Assembly (NCBI RefSeq): GCF_037975245.1
Contig: NC_092569.1
Location: 13,722,501-13,786,500, forward strand
DNA: 64,000 nucleotides
Reading direction: 5' to 3'
Source of the DNA: Apostichopus japonicus
Taxonomy: Eukaryota > Echinodermata > Holothuroidea > Aspidochirotida > Stichopodidae
Within the stretch, counting starts at the first letter, position 1, and each line of letters begins with the position of its first letter. Below the pieces are notes generated by a model. The model had not been told where the DNA came from. It worked only from the letters and a program-made list of their open reading frames with translations, and made no database searches. Positions 42,801-55,239 of this stretch are shown here, piece after piece. The translations under genes and the position numbers were made by a program.

Positions 42801-45800
42801 TTAAACTGATAAGATGTTTGTCAGCATCTTTGGGAGATCTTGTAAGTATACAATTGTATAAAGTAACATTCCTATGGAACGATTATACCTGTATGATTGT
42901 GTTCAGGCATCACTTGATGGCCTTTAGTGACATCACCTGCATTTTGCATCTTAGGAGGTTGAGGCAGAGAGGGATGAGGGGATGGAAGGGGGGGGGTTTA
43001 GATTATACACGGCAAAAGGACAATATTGAAGAAATGTCACCCAGGATAGAGCCTGGAATTGGAAACTAAACATTTTGATTGACAACTCAATCCTACTCCC
43101 CTAATTACACTTGACCTTTGATCACCACAGTTTTATGCCAAGTATACAGTCCTCTTGCAAGGGAATACTAAAATCATACTACACATGATCTTGGTCGAAG
43201 TTTGAAGAGCAATCTTCACTGTAATGTAGTCACGGGTAAGCCATCCACAACAGTTTGTTAACATGCAAATCTGTATGGGCAGTAGCAAGAGGGTTTTTCT
43301 GTGATCTTCATCAGGCTCCGGTTTACGTCAAATTCTCCACTAAAATAAAGTTTTTATACAGTATATAGAAACTGGCTCAAAGGTTGGAAAGAGACAACAA
43401 AAAAAAAACAATACTCACATCGGCAATATTGTAAAAGTGCCTGGGGAGTTCTGGATTACTCTGAGAATCCTGGGAGGGGCAAAGAGAAAGTGAAATTGAA
43501 TTTCATCAGACATAATTTTTGTTTGGGTTGTATAGGTCAAGGATGTTAACTGTTGTCTATACAGATCGGAATTGAACCATGTAAGTTCTGGAGTGGAGGT
43601 GACTGAGTTTTTTAACACAATACATACCTGCTTTATAGTCTAGTGATGCCACAGAAAGCACAGATTTATCTCTAATTATTTTTTAATTCTGGGGCATCTA
43701 AGAATAAATCTTGTAATTATCAGGCATCAAAGTTTTGCTTTTCCTTCATATAAAAGACTGACAACTTAATGAAGTTTTCAGAGAGCAACTGCAGAGCTCC
43801 ATATCATTGTTCGACCAGATCTGGAATTTAGCAAATCTTGTTACTGATATCAATTATGGTAGCATTGCCATACCATTATCAAATACTATCATTTACTTTA
43901 GTAAGGTTTACTTTCCTCTTGAAATAGTAATGTTTACTTTCCTCTTGAAAATATGAACAAACAGAAAAGCAAATAAGAAAAGATTTCATTGCCTCAAGGG
44001 GCTATTACACCACACAGTATACCAAGAGGCAGAACCCAGTCCATGAATTACATTTAAATTTGATAGTTCACAATTTTATATTCAAAGGGTAGAAGCAGAG
44101 AGGGGGGGGGGGGGGGTTGATTGTTGGCCAGAATCATCTACTTTGTACTAAAGAGAGGAAGAAGTCTGTTTCAGCAGAGGTTGTCATTATGTGGAGTGCA
44201 GACTGTGCAGTGCAATTTTTTTCCAGCGCATCGAGATGTTTTTAATGTTTTTGGGCGTTATATGAACTGTATATTATTATTTTTAAATTACTTACCAAAC
44301 CTTCGGTATCATAAAATCTTATTCCCTCCTTTTGGGGGGGGGGGGGTTGTAGGATTGTTGGCCAAAATTCTCTCCTTGGGGGGGGGGGTAGGATTGTTGG
44401 CCAGAAGCACCTATGCAGGGGTTCTGTGGAGTACAGTGCAAATTACTTACCAAACCTTTGGTATCATAAAATCTTATTCTCTCCTTTGTTCCTCTGTTAG
44501 TTTCCACTGTTGCTTCATATACATCTTCTATTGTGGGGAATGTCTCGCCCTAGGAAGGTTACAAAATAAGACAGTGAGTGATCAGTTTACCTTACAGAGC
44601 ATTTCATATAAAAAAATGAAATAAAAAGTGAACAAAAAGTATTGATTTATAAAATGTGTCACGGTTAATTTCAGGTTAAAAACAAAAAATAAACATAATT
44701 GTTTGTTGAATGTCTGTTATTCCAATGCTATGATCTTACAGAATCAATTACTAACTGCTGATTATTATTATTATTATTAATTAAGTAGATGAATCAGGTA
44801 GCTGGGAAACCCTATACTACATTGCAACCTGGTTAACAGAAGGATTTAGGCAGAAAGTTGTTTATTTCCCACTTGAAATGTTGTATAATATTGAGTGCTG
44901 GTTTCTATAGCTATTGTAATCTTGAGTAAGATTGCAAACCATTCTTTTGGGTTTTAATGTTATTGTTATAGCCACGCGATGTTGGCATACCATTGTAATG
45001 TTAATTTGCACATGTTGTTGTAGTTGTATGCATCTCAGTTATGTTGGTAATTGTGTTAGTGTAATTGTGTGTTCTTTGTTAAGTGTCTTAGATATATATG
45101 GTAAGGAGCCGAGGCTCAAGTAGTCTAGATTGGGTCTCAGCCGACGCACGTTGTCGGATAGTTAATAGATAAGAAAGAGTTCCACGCCGTCTCAGTTTCG
45201 TGTTTAGTTGTGTACATATATTTTACCTGTCTCGTACTACTACGACAGGATCCACGTCGTAGCCGAATTATCTGGTGATATGGCTAACGTTACACTATTC
45301 CAGTTTCTAAGACATTTACCTATAAACTATGCTTAATCTGTTGAATGCTCCTTTAAAGCTAAATTGAGCATGACATCAGCTACATAGTGCAATAATAGTT
45401 CTAATAAATCAATCAGCAAACGGTTCTCTTAACGTCATATATATAAACAACAGAAAACCCTTGGATGGTATTCAAACCAAGTGTCCTTGACAAATTTGTA
45501 TCACATTGTAAACATTCCAACAAGTCACATTTTTGTCCTAAGTAATACATCTTAGGAACTGACCTGATCGCCTGTGTCTTAGGCTAAGCAGTCCAGCAAC
45601 TTTAACTATTGAGCCTCAGTTAGATTTAACAGATATATTTAAAATGGTTATAGAAATACAAACTGGTATCAGTATTTTTCAATGACCTTCAATATACTGT
45701 ACATCTATAGTTTCGTGACTTGAGTCAGCCCTAAAGAAGAGGCACCTTCGCAGGGGTCACACTAACCTTTCCAATGTTGTGGTTGCCATACAAGATTTGT

Positions 45801-45868
45801 TCCACCATGGCAGTTTTGCCAACAGCTACTGCGCCACAAACGATCAGCCTGCATGCAGGCTTACCCAT
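39831..45868 (-). CDS. NKIRAS: kappaB-Ras small GTPase (NKIRAS), complete, 199 aa
   Basis: Seven coding exons agree in phase: 45767-45868, 44451-44549, 43419-43460, 42646-42747, 41720-41813, 40794-40880 and 39831-39904 (600 nt with TAA). The start [12 protein letters not shown] and the block [14 protein letters not shown] match NKIRAS1/2. G1 is GAVAVGKT (12-19), G3 is DTKG (63-66) and G4 is NKAD (123-126). At the Ras Gly12 and Gln61 positions the residues are Ala and Leu, as expected for the atypical kappaB-Ras family, which is largely GTP-bound. No C-terminal CAAX box (ends SFSLDV), so no prenylation. Human kappaB-Ras binds the PEST region of IkappaB-beta and slows its degradation, restraining NF-kappaB; that role here is inferred. 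Exon 1 uses a GTTAGT donor. Human proteins are about 192 aa. Confidence 0.95.
40938..41185 (-). mobile_element. 3' fragment of a non-LTR retrotransposon (LINE)
   Basis: The minus strand encodes [20 protein letters not shown] and [14 protein letters not shown], resembling the C-terminal end of CR1/L2/Jockey-type reverse transcriptase ORFs. An untranslated tail follows with GCGCTTTACAAATTCTTATT and a (TTA)n microsatellite, a common LINE 3' end. It is 5'-truncated, in an NKIRAS intron, same strand as the host gene. Confidence 0.7.
42255..42430. mobile_element. Short inverted-repeat element (GACCGAGGAC ends)
   Basis: TTTGTATTACATTCAGACCG with AGGAC at the left is answered by the inverse GTCCTCGGTCAGAATACAAA at the right, about 170 bp apart, bordered by (CA)n tracts. 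It looks like a MITE or foldback element; no clear target duplication was found. Confidence 0.5.
44097..44450. repeat. Duplication copying the 3' end of NKIRAS exon 2
   Basis: AATTACTTACCAAACCTT and the following 30 or so exon bases occur at about 44287-44330 and at the true exon border 44441-44490. Surrounding blocks with GATTGTTGGCCA and G homopolymers are also repeated two or three times. The extra copy keeps the GTAAGT donor and reads RFYDTEGL instead of RFYDTKGL, but has no acceptor. Confidence 0.8.
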
Positions 45869-45899
45869 GGTTGAATTCCTTCACTCGCTTAACCAGTGA

Positions 45900-47911
45900 C
45901 TGGCTCTAAATATGAGAGAACAATACAAGGTACTATAAATGGAGACTTCTTGTATAACTTCAAACAAATCAAATCCATATATACCACATACGCAATACTC
46001 TACAGGTATCTGGGTAGTGCTCGAGACGTGTCACTTCTAATGTGCTGGTAAAACATGTATGCATACATACTAGCATGGTATGGTGAGCTATGGGGAAACT
46101 TAAGACATCAAACGGGAAATATATGTTCAATGTCATAGAAATTCAATCAAACATACTATTATACAACTTCTGCAATGTATTACATGATATTCTATATATT
46201 CCAAGTTTTGTAAAAGGCACACTGAAGGAGTTGCAAGTTGGACCAAATGTGTCAAGAGATGCCATCAAAACCTACCGACCATAAGGGGGTCATGTGATGT
46301 TCCACTGTAGCACCTAACTCTTTTAGTATTCCTTGAATGTGTATTCAATGAATAGCTAGAATGTCCCAATCGTGTAGCTGCTACAGTCCTGTTGAAACTT
46401 AGCAACCACAGAACTTTTGTTGTGATGCCTGCATCATTGCTTAATGCAATTTTAAATTCCAATGTTGCTACTTTCTTCCAAATAATCAAACTGCAGATCT
46501 ATGAAATAAATGTAGCATAGCAGGACTATATGAAATGTACAAAGGCATAATCAACAGAGGACAGGATTTGCTGTTCCTTGGCAACACAAGTCTCCTTACT
46601 GTAATGTATATGACTGCAAAATGTGTGTGATGTGTTACGGGAGACCACCAAAGGCAATCTATTTAGAATTTGACTGTAAGATGTACCAATAGTATTAGTA
46701 GCTGGAGTCCATGCACATCAAATCTTTTCTGACACAGAAAGGTAAATCTGAACATCATTATCATCAAAGCAATTATTCTTAAATTTACTGTCAATGCCAA
46801 CTGGAGTGGCGGTCTTTTATCTATGTAACTCTTATCACTTCGAATTGACAAAGGGTTAAATAATATGTATTGTTAGTAGCACGTCACATGGCCCTCCGTG
46901 CTTGGTACGTTTTCTTACTGTGTACTTCTAGATTTTTGTATATTTCAATGCTACTGTACAGGAGGTGGATGGATAATGCAAAGGACTATCTAGACTAACT
47001 TAACATTACTACTTCTCGACCACAGTAGCAAGAAACATTAAATCCTTTATCAGAAAAATCTCAGCAAAATATACATCATAGTTGTTCATACTAGTTAAGG
47101 CTACATGCATCATTACAATTCTGAGGAGTAAAACGATAATACAGCTCAAGTAAAATTTGGTTATCTACCGTGAGGATATAACATAACGTTCGGCTATTTG
47201 CCACTACCGATAGACAACGTTATCATAATCTACTGTATGCGCTTGGCCAATTTTACAGGTCGCCTTGTTTACTTATTACCAGTACCAATTCCGCTACAAC
47301 AGTTCATTTACAATTACAGTGAGTAGGCCTAGGCTGCAGTACATTATTAACTGTAAGTGTAATAGGCATATCCTATCGAAGTTTGTTTCTTAGTTTAGTA
47401 ACAAAACACTAACACGGATGCACTGTTTCGTCTGTCTTCCTTTATCTTCTCTTGTGAGTTGTAAAATGTTAGGTCAAACGTTATCGTCACCGTTCCGGTG
47501 ACTTGTTAACTAGATATGTAGATTTCGTAATTTACACTTGCCTAACTCAACCAGTAACATTTAGTAACAAACCTTGATTAGTCACAACCCTAAGATTAAC
47601 AGCTGACGTGACCAGTGAGCAAGTGAGCCTAGCGCTAGTAGATCTCAACGACTAATAAGTCATTATCTACATGAATACATAAACACAACATGTAGGTACA
47701 GTTACAAATCTCTTCCCAAAGCCTCGATCATGAGAAGGAAAAGATGTCGTCGTTGAAGGCGCGTTGTCATAACACCTCCAACCATCCATGTGTGAGGAAT
47801 CCAATGGGCCAATTAGATCATATCCGTATATGTAGAAGAGGGAAATGGGGTGCCAGGGAGCGGGGTTGCTTGCACTCCAGGGATGGCCCCATTTGCGAGT
47901 GTCCATATAGT
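45900..47911. other. NKIRAS upstream region
   Basis: No further coding exon recognised. On the minus strand a TTTAG before AGCCAGTCACTGG (about 45908) could be the acceptor of an exon that begins in the 5' untranslated region. The promoter was not located. Confidence 0.35.
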
Positions 47912-48158
47912 TGTATGTATGCATGTATTTTAGATCCTCCTGCAAGCAGGAACACTCGAAGAAGCCTCATTGGCTTATCAAAGCCGCAAGCTGACCGAAG
48001 TCAGTCTCTTAGAGTCATATTTATCGTCCATGATCGTGAATTGTCAATTGTCAATAACTCTGCAACTGGACGACATGCATTATCTTAGACTTAGAGTGAC
48101 TCGAACTGGGGACCTTATGATTGAAAGGCACCGAAGTTAACCACTGAGCTATTACTAC
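47912..48158 (-). mobile_element. tRNA-derived SINE, copy 3 (with head)
   Basis: Same family as 19173-19404: minus-strand head with TAATAGCTCAGTGGTTAAC and B-box GTTCGAGTC, body with GAGACTGACTTCGGTCAGC and the CCTGCTTGCAGG hairpin, tail TACATGCATACATACAA. A plus-strand ORF here is a shadow of the SINE. Confidence 0.85.
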
Positions 48159-48159
48159 G

Positions 48160-48990
48160 TTGTACAAACAAAGGTTGTACACTGCAAACCAAAGGGATAA
48201 CATTACAGAAAATTATGCGGTCACTCCCTCCAAATCATTAATGCACATATCTCAAGTTTATTCGTATATAAAACTAGAATTGAACTTGTCAAATAGTCAA
48301 TCTTTGATGAATTTGATGGGAGTTGCAGCTATTTTCATGATTTATGATGTCTATTAGAGTGATTAGGACACTGTTGCTCAAAGGTGACTGTAGACCTTAA
48401 ATTCTATAAATGACTAAACAAACTTGTCTTATTCGTGAATTTCTAGCTTCTTAAAGCCTTTGTGTTGATATTTATGATTCTTGAAGCAGTATTTATTATA
48501 TACGACTTGAATTTCAGATTGGTTGATAAAATTTCACGGTCACTTTCTTTCAAATATTTTCTTATACACATTTCCTCAGACTCATTCATTGAATTGTGTC
48601 CAATTAATATGGTTATGCTGAAAATAGATGCGAGTAAAGCTATGCTGACCCGAGAGATTGCATCACCTCATCTTCCAAGGATCTGTCCATACAATTATAC
48701 GATTCAGAGAGAGATTTTTTTCCTCAGAAACAGTCTATAGCTTGTTGGTATACCGCACCACAATAAGAGAAGTACACGTCCACCTGAACGATTAACCATT
48801 GTCGTACATTGACCTACTGTGACCTACTGTATTGAATGTGTTTTGGCTTTTTCATCACCGTGCTCTTCTTTTTTATGCAGTGGATGTTGAAGAGGACGAA
48901 ATATCTACTGATTATCTAAGATTCTGGAGGATTGACAAATGGCATGCTCATGACACTATTTTTACAGAGACTTAAAATCATTATATATTC
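48160..48990. other. Intergenic, nothing recognised
   Basis: Short chance ORFs only. Confidence 0.45.
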
Positions 48991-49069
48991 TGATGTCAAT
49001 CCGGTCATCATTGTCTCTGTCACGGGTACTGGAAGATTCCCAGAGTTCCAAAAACATGGAATCATAAGC
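48991..49069 (-). pseudogene. Relic of a fibrinogen-domain terminal exon
   Basis: The minus strand aligns closely with the start of the FReD terminal exon at 59078-58780: TATGATTCCATG, TTGGAACTCTGGGAA, AGTACCCGTGACAGAGACAA. One extra base after ATG breaks the frame, and similarity stops after about 80 bp, before the WWY block. No companion exons nearby. It is a decayed, frameshifted fragment. Confidence 0.8.
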
Positions 49070-51548
49070 ATCATGGAAGCATGATTTCGAAACAATACAA
49101 AAAAGATAACAGCGCAAAGCTAAATTTGGAAACGTTTATTAACACTTATTCCTATTAATGTGCTTGATAAATTGATACATACAAAGTGACGGAGGGAGAA
49201 TTCGAAATGGTAAACATGTTTTCGGAGAAGAATATAGAACTAGGGAGAGGACCTGTAGGTTTAAATTTTCAATGTTTCGGGAACGGTTGTCCTACGAAAA
49301 CACGCAAGGAATTTCCGTTGGCAGAAATTGTTAATCTTACAGTGAGATAAACGCATTCCTTAGGAAATCTATCACTGTAATAGAATTAACACTCTAAAAA
49401 GAAACGTCTTTTGAAAACGCGTTGTTGCGTTATTTTCTAAACATTCCGTTAAACAGCATCGTCCCCCGTGGTTGTGCGCATTGGCTAATGGTGTTAATCC
49501 AGTTCTATAAACACTGCCATGTGTTTCCAAAGTTGTGATCGCGTAACGATATTGAGCTCGACGTATGCCTCAAATGTTTTTATCAACACCAGCGTCTTTG
49601 TGGTATATTAATATTAGCAGCACGGCCCAACAGTATTAGCACCCAAGTGTTAATAGCAAATGATGTCACGAATTAAGCCACGCCTTCTTCAGACGCGTTG
49701 ATATGACTCGCGACACGCGAACGTCGTACGCCTGCATTGCCTACCTAATTGTCATCATCACCTCCTGATTTGCCGTTCTGTACCAGTCAGATTGAAACGA
49801 AAAGAAGAGGTATTTTGCAGTCTGCTTAAATTTTGCATTGCCTAGATTAATAGGGTGAAATATTGGACATGAACATTAAACATAGGCCTAGACCTAGCGA
49901 CCGTCAGGCCAGAAGTGTAAAACTAAAAGGCGGCAAATAGCCTAACGTTAACTGACGCTACACATTGACACAAAACGGAATGCAGATAGCCTAACGTGCT
50001 GTCTGCTAACTTGCGTCAACAATGCTAAGTTGGACGCAGTCAGTACGGTGGGCTATTTAGCCCTTAGCTGCTAAGTTGGACACAGTCAGTAGGCTATTTA
50101 GGCCTAGGCTAGGTCTATGGTTTATTACGGGCCTAGGTTTGGGATCATATCTGCCTATTCAGTGAACATCCACAAACTGACAAAGGAAGCATATGAAACC
50201 ATGAATATGATCAGAAGAAATAGGGCTAGCCTAGGCTACCTGGCTCATATTTAGAATCTGTGACTGAACTAGCCCTACTTCATACCCAGAATGTAATTAT
50301 AATGATGGTGTGTCGTTCTCAAAAAGCACTCCTGTACTGACTTAGTGCACAGTGCGATGTACTTCCTGTCACAGATTCTAAATTATTTCCCTACGCTATG
50401 GGTCAATGTTCTTCAATTAACTAGAGGATTAAAGGTAGTGTGCGAAATTCATTTCTTGGGGCCGTTTGGGCTGGATTGTCTTAGCGGTACCGCTTTCTTT
50501 GGACTGTCTTATGACGGTGCCGCACCTGCTGGCCAGGAGAAGGACCGTCATATTTAAGGATACCTAGGAGCAAACCCACAAACAAGCGCCATCGCTAGGC
50601 CTTAACTCTTTGTGATAACTTGTAATTTTGATGTGTTTGTTTGTTTCCCCAAAATTAATAGCCTGATCAACAATAAACATGGGCATTACATCACTATAAT
50701 GTCATGAGTGTTACGTCATATACCACAGCGCACTGACGCAGCGCACAGCATGCAGTCGTGAACTTAACTTAAGTGATCATGATTTCTGAAAAGTTCCCAG
50801 ATAAGGCAGAATAATTAAAAAGGTAGAAAAAATTGTAAGAACTTAACAATACTACCTTAACCCTATTGATTAAATAAATATTAACTGTAGAAATTGTATT
50901 TCTAGCCTAGCCTAGAACTATCTAGACCTGAGTATAAGCCAAAATGGAACCGGTAAAACTAGTTAAAACTAGAACTCCCACAGTAACGTTAGCCTAACAA
51001 CAGTCAAAATGCATTAGGCCTAAGTAATCTGCTAAACAGGTTGGACTTGGTCGTAATTAAAACCGATTTTCCCTAGGCACTAACTAGACAGTTACTGATA
51101 TTTAAGTTGTATTTTGTGAAACTTGTCATTTCCTAACCTGCTAAAACAGCTCGTAATGTAATAAATACTTGTAATTATCTAACACAGACCGGCAATACCA
51201 CCGGCAAAGTGTGCTGAAGCTAGCATGTCAATGTGACACTATGTTGCTAACGGTACTTATAAGTAAATTAAGCCGCAGTTTGTGTTAGGGGCCATTTCCT
51301 TGCAACCAAGCCCCTGACTCGGATGGAACTTAGTGGAGCACCTATAGTATATGTGTGTGGTTACTGGGTAGTGTGTCATCTCATCTCATTACTCTCCATA
51401 TCTTTTCTCAAGACAATATGCACCTCTTCAAAATAACATTTATTAGGTGCATTCTTTCAGCATCAGTCATCACATACAACTAGAAGTCATGCTCATTTGT
51501 GATAAGATAATGTTGATGATTTGAAATGATTTTTTTCTCTCGTTTCAG
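49070..51548. other. Intergenic / possible 5' region of the next + strand gene
   Basis: No coding exon recognised. A GTATTT donor-like site at about 49811 after AAAAGAAGAG might end a 5' untranslated exon. Short TTAACAC / ACGCGTT motifs near 49390-49500 recur around 53640-53810. Confidence 0.3.
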
Positions 51549-53149
51549 ACGGTGCATTCATCGCTGAACCTGTTGCAGTCCCTTGAGAAGAAGGTTGCGG
51601 TCATAAAGGGTAAAGGAACAAAGTCCAAAACTGTATTTACAATATTGGAGGTATGACTTGTTCCTTTTTGTTAGTCATTCATTTCAAAGGTTATATCGGT
51701 AGAATTGTCACACTCAACCATAGTGGCAACCCGCAAAAACCCAAGCAAAATTTAGGTGTGGTGATCAATTATGATGGGTTCCAATGGAAATATGCAAACT
51801 GAGAAGCAGTGTGTTACCTCAGGACACTGTGTCATTGAAGTTAATCTTCATACCTATACCCATACTAGGGGTTGGGTTGTCTGTCCCTGCATTGTATAAT
51901 CCGCTAACAGTATACTATACGAATAATGAACCCCCAAGCTGACGTTTAGTCGATGCAGCGTGAAAATGGAGAAACCTACTATTACATAATGTTTTTGTGA
52001 TAGTCGAGGGGGAAAGCAAAATACCTGTTCAATGCAAAGTCAATGCAAAATTAACATTTTTGAAACTCTGTCACACAAGAATGGCGAATCTGATTTGAAT
52101 AAAACTTCACAGAATTTTGAGGAATATAGAGATGCAAGCATGAAGTGACTCTGGAGAAGATATTTACCTTGCACTTTTCACTAAATGGAGGAATGAAAAA
52201 TCAGCAATTACTGGGAAACTCAAAGGGGCCTACATTTGGTTCCCCTCGGGACGTCATTGAACCCGTATGATTAATTTAGGAAACACAGAAATGAAATGAG
52301 TTCAAAACTCAAATTTTGAGATGCAGGGTTTGGTAATATGCTCTTGCCATCTATGTGGTTACAAAGCAATCCGCTGCACCTCCAAAAATGTAAGTTTGCA
52401 CTTGAATAGACCATCAAAAAAATGTATTCATTTGCCTGTTATAGTCAATCAGCTCCATGGGTTCAGAAAAGTCAGGCCGGAGGTATGACCAGCCTTAAGG
52501 GACTACTGAATGGAAAACCTTGGATTGCAGATTTTGTTTATACCACGAAGAACAAAACAACCCTAACGTAATAAATTATTATGATAAAGTAACGCAGCAT
52601 TCTTGTGTGCAGAAAGTCACAATTATGTGTTTCTATAACAAATGAGCTGTTTTGATATTTGAGGTCAAAGGTTATTATTCGGTCCCTTATAGTTTCCTTG
52701 GACTGGATATCAGAGTAGGTATATATGAACGGCAACATTATTATTTATGAAATGACTTTCAAGAATATATAGTTACTGTTGATAATATTCATCCTATTTA
52801 ATTGCAGGTCGACAACATTGACATTCCGGAGGATGTCCTTTGCCCGGAAGCTTGGCGTGAAGGATAAAGCCCCTCTTGAGCTCCGCATCCTAACCATCGA
52901 CAATGACATCAAAACGATTTATGCTGTTGGTGAAGGTGTATTCATTGACTGTGGAACAAACAATTCCCTTGAAGCAATTATTGCTCTGCTGGGTGGATAT
53001 TACATTTTTGACTTGAACTATCCGGCCATATAAGGACAGCTGCTGGGCTTCCTCCAACAGCATATTCTCGAAGAGCCATATACATACTTCAAGGGAAGCA
53101 ATTACCAGCAGTTTTCTAACAAGCTTAAATTTTCCATAAAAGAGCTTTA
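51549..53149 (+). pseudogene. 3' end of an unidentified gene with an in-frame stop, probably decayed
   Basis: Exon 51549-51651, after a CGTTTCAG acceptor and before GTATGA, encodes TVHSSLNLLQSLEKKVAVIK then a Lys-rich stretch. The next exon starts at 52808 after TTGCAG. Its long frame reads RRMSFARKLGVKDKAPLELR and LLGGYYIFDLNYPAI, stops at TAA 53031-53033, and continues in the same frame for 38 codons (GQLLGFLQQHILEEPYTYF…) to TAA about 53149. The upstream exon's phase 0 does not enter that frame. GGYYIFDLNYP resembles C-terminal ends of large uncharacterised proteins in fish and invertebrates (from memory). The stop plus phase mismatch suggest a pseudogene; a short functional form is possible. 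Confidence 0.4.
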
Positions 53150-53223
53150 AGTTTTTCTTGGCATGATTCTTTTGGAGTTGACAGGTGTTGTTGCTTTTTG
53201 GATTCAATGAAGTAGTAGTTGTT

Positions 53224-53229
53224 AATAAA
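53224..53229 (+). promoter_or_regulatory. Polyadenylation signal AATAAA
   Basis: A canonical hexamer about 75 bp after the last stop of the frame above, on the same strand. Confidence 0.5.
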
Positions 53230-55136
53230 ATGTGCATATTCAATAATCTGTTTCCTTTTGTATCAGTACTTTGCAAATTTCCTGATATATATTGCACTGT
53301 TCAAGAGTTCGTAATGTGAAGAAGATGTACCACTCTTAATAAGAACAGTTTGTTTCAGCCCTCATGTGAGCACAAGTAATACATTTCCAGATTGAGAAAT
53401 TAACCCAGTCATCTTTGTGTTTATAAAAACTGGGAATTTACCTTAATTCAAGCAAGGGCTGCTTAGCCCTGGTGTGCTTCACATCTTCTACCCAGCTGGT
53501 TCCCAGACTGTCTCGGGGACATCTAAGGTCATTTTGGAACGAATGGTTAAAACCAAAATGAACACCATGCTTGCTAAAGCATTAATCCCTGTTTCAACAC
53601 CTACTGTTGCTCTTAAAACACAATTTTTGTTATAGACGTGTATACGCGTTAATTAAGTGTTACATGGCTGAAGACGCGTTGAGGCGTTAATTTTACATGA
53701 ACACATAAACGTGTTAAAACCTTATCCGATTAACACTAAAACGCGTTCATTAAGTGTTACAAAAATGTGTTAATTTAGGCGTTAAAACATTAACACCATT
53801 TGTTACAGTGAATTATCTAAACATAACATAATTAATGTGATTTTAAATTATACACTGACTCAAAAAAAAAACCAACGGACGTTAGGAGATAATTCCTACT
53901 CTGATTCTTGCCATCTTTGTTATTCCATCTAATTCAATGATTTATTATAAGTATATGTCTCCTAGTTTATCTTCAAAGCATCCATACACATTTCGAAGCA
54001 CACATAATCGTCTCCCTGCAGGGTTGCGTATATGTCTCTGGACATATGCATCTCTGGTTCCATGGAAGCCGATGTAGAGCAACCGTTTGTGTTGGAACAA
54101 GTTCTCTAGTGTCATGATCTGCAGTGTAGCATGATTTCTATTAACTAAACACCATTCAAATAATTCTGAAGAACAATGTCAAATGAAAGAGAACAAACAA
54201 ACAGTAGTGATTAAACATAGATTATGCGTGACATTTGTTCTGCGCACGTAATGTAATTGCTAACTGCTTGCTAATCAAATCAACACAGGTCTTCCATTTG
54301 TGGAAGTAGAGTACAACACAGACACTGTTGATCAAATGCGGACAGCGGCATTGAGCGAACAAAAATAAATAAAGGGAAATGAGAAGAAAGCAGAAAGCTA
54401 CGATTTGTCGAAAATAAGTATTTTAGAGATGGAAGTAAGACCGTTTCAAAAAGTCTTTTGCATGACGAGCCTTGCTTCTGACATATATCTTGGAAACGTT
54501 CTTCAAGAGTTCTGGTCCTCTTAATGAAACCAATTTAAGATTACATTGTGGAAACTGAAAACCGACAAAATATGTCAGGGAGAACTGAAAACCAAAGAAT
54601 TTGCAGATTGGCATTCTTCGTTCCAAGACATACCACAGAATATATAGCTGTCCAACGCATTACCGACGTGATACGATTATCCTGCAGTATGCATGAACTA
54701 CAGACGATGTTGATATTTAGTTTGTATAATGTTCAATAAGCAATTTTGTCATTAACTAGAGAAAATTGACTGCCTAGGAAGCTAAATCTTTTCTTGTGAA
54801 TTGTCCCAATTTTGATTAAAATACGATGAATCATGTCGTTCGTCGTTACAGAACCCATATATGGTATACTTGTCCTAACATTTATGCCTTTCCATTTTTA
54901 AGCGGATACTTGATATTTACTAATCGTTCCTGTTAAAGTTGGTAGTGCTATAGACTGTTGTTTATGTTGCTTAAGCTGAAATCACATTTTTATTTAAATA
55001 AATATATCATATAAGATTCTGATTAACAAGTGACAACAAAGAATCAACTATATATCCAAAACATGTCCTGCCAGGAATGGTGTTTTAACTAAATTTAAAA
55101 GAAACTTTCAGGTCAACGGAAATAAATTAATTTACC
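53230..55136. other. Intergenic, possible CACTG-ended repeat at 53640-53815
   Basis: The minus strand at about 53815 begins CACTGTAACAAATGGTGTTA and continues with many TTAACAC and ACGCGTT words down to about 53640. This resembles non-autonomous CACTA-type repeats, but I could not find the second end. The rest shows nothing. Confidence 0.35.
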
Positions 55137-55232
55137 GTCCATCTCCATGCACCCACCAATACCTGATGCCTTATCACAGTATTCTTCAAACTGCTCTGGG
55201 AAACCAGTTGGCTTGAGCCTGTATACAACTTG
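55137..55232 (-). pseudogene. Relic of a fibrinogen-domain N-terminal exon
   Basis: The minus strand reads VYRLKPTGFPEQFEEYCD, clearly related to VYRIKPAGFPKSFEVYCD of exon 63045-63175. Where the intact exon ends GGWT before its donor, a 10-nt insertion turns the end into GGCMEMD and shifts phase. A GTAAAT donor-like site follows. No matching middle or terminal FReD exons were found downstream. Confidence 0.75.
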
Positions 55233-55239
55233 TTTTCTC

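Noticed and set aside
47744-48088. Plus-strand ORF of 114 codons
   Set aside because: Its second half is the antisense of a SINE found three times in the window, and the first half has no coding features.
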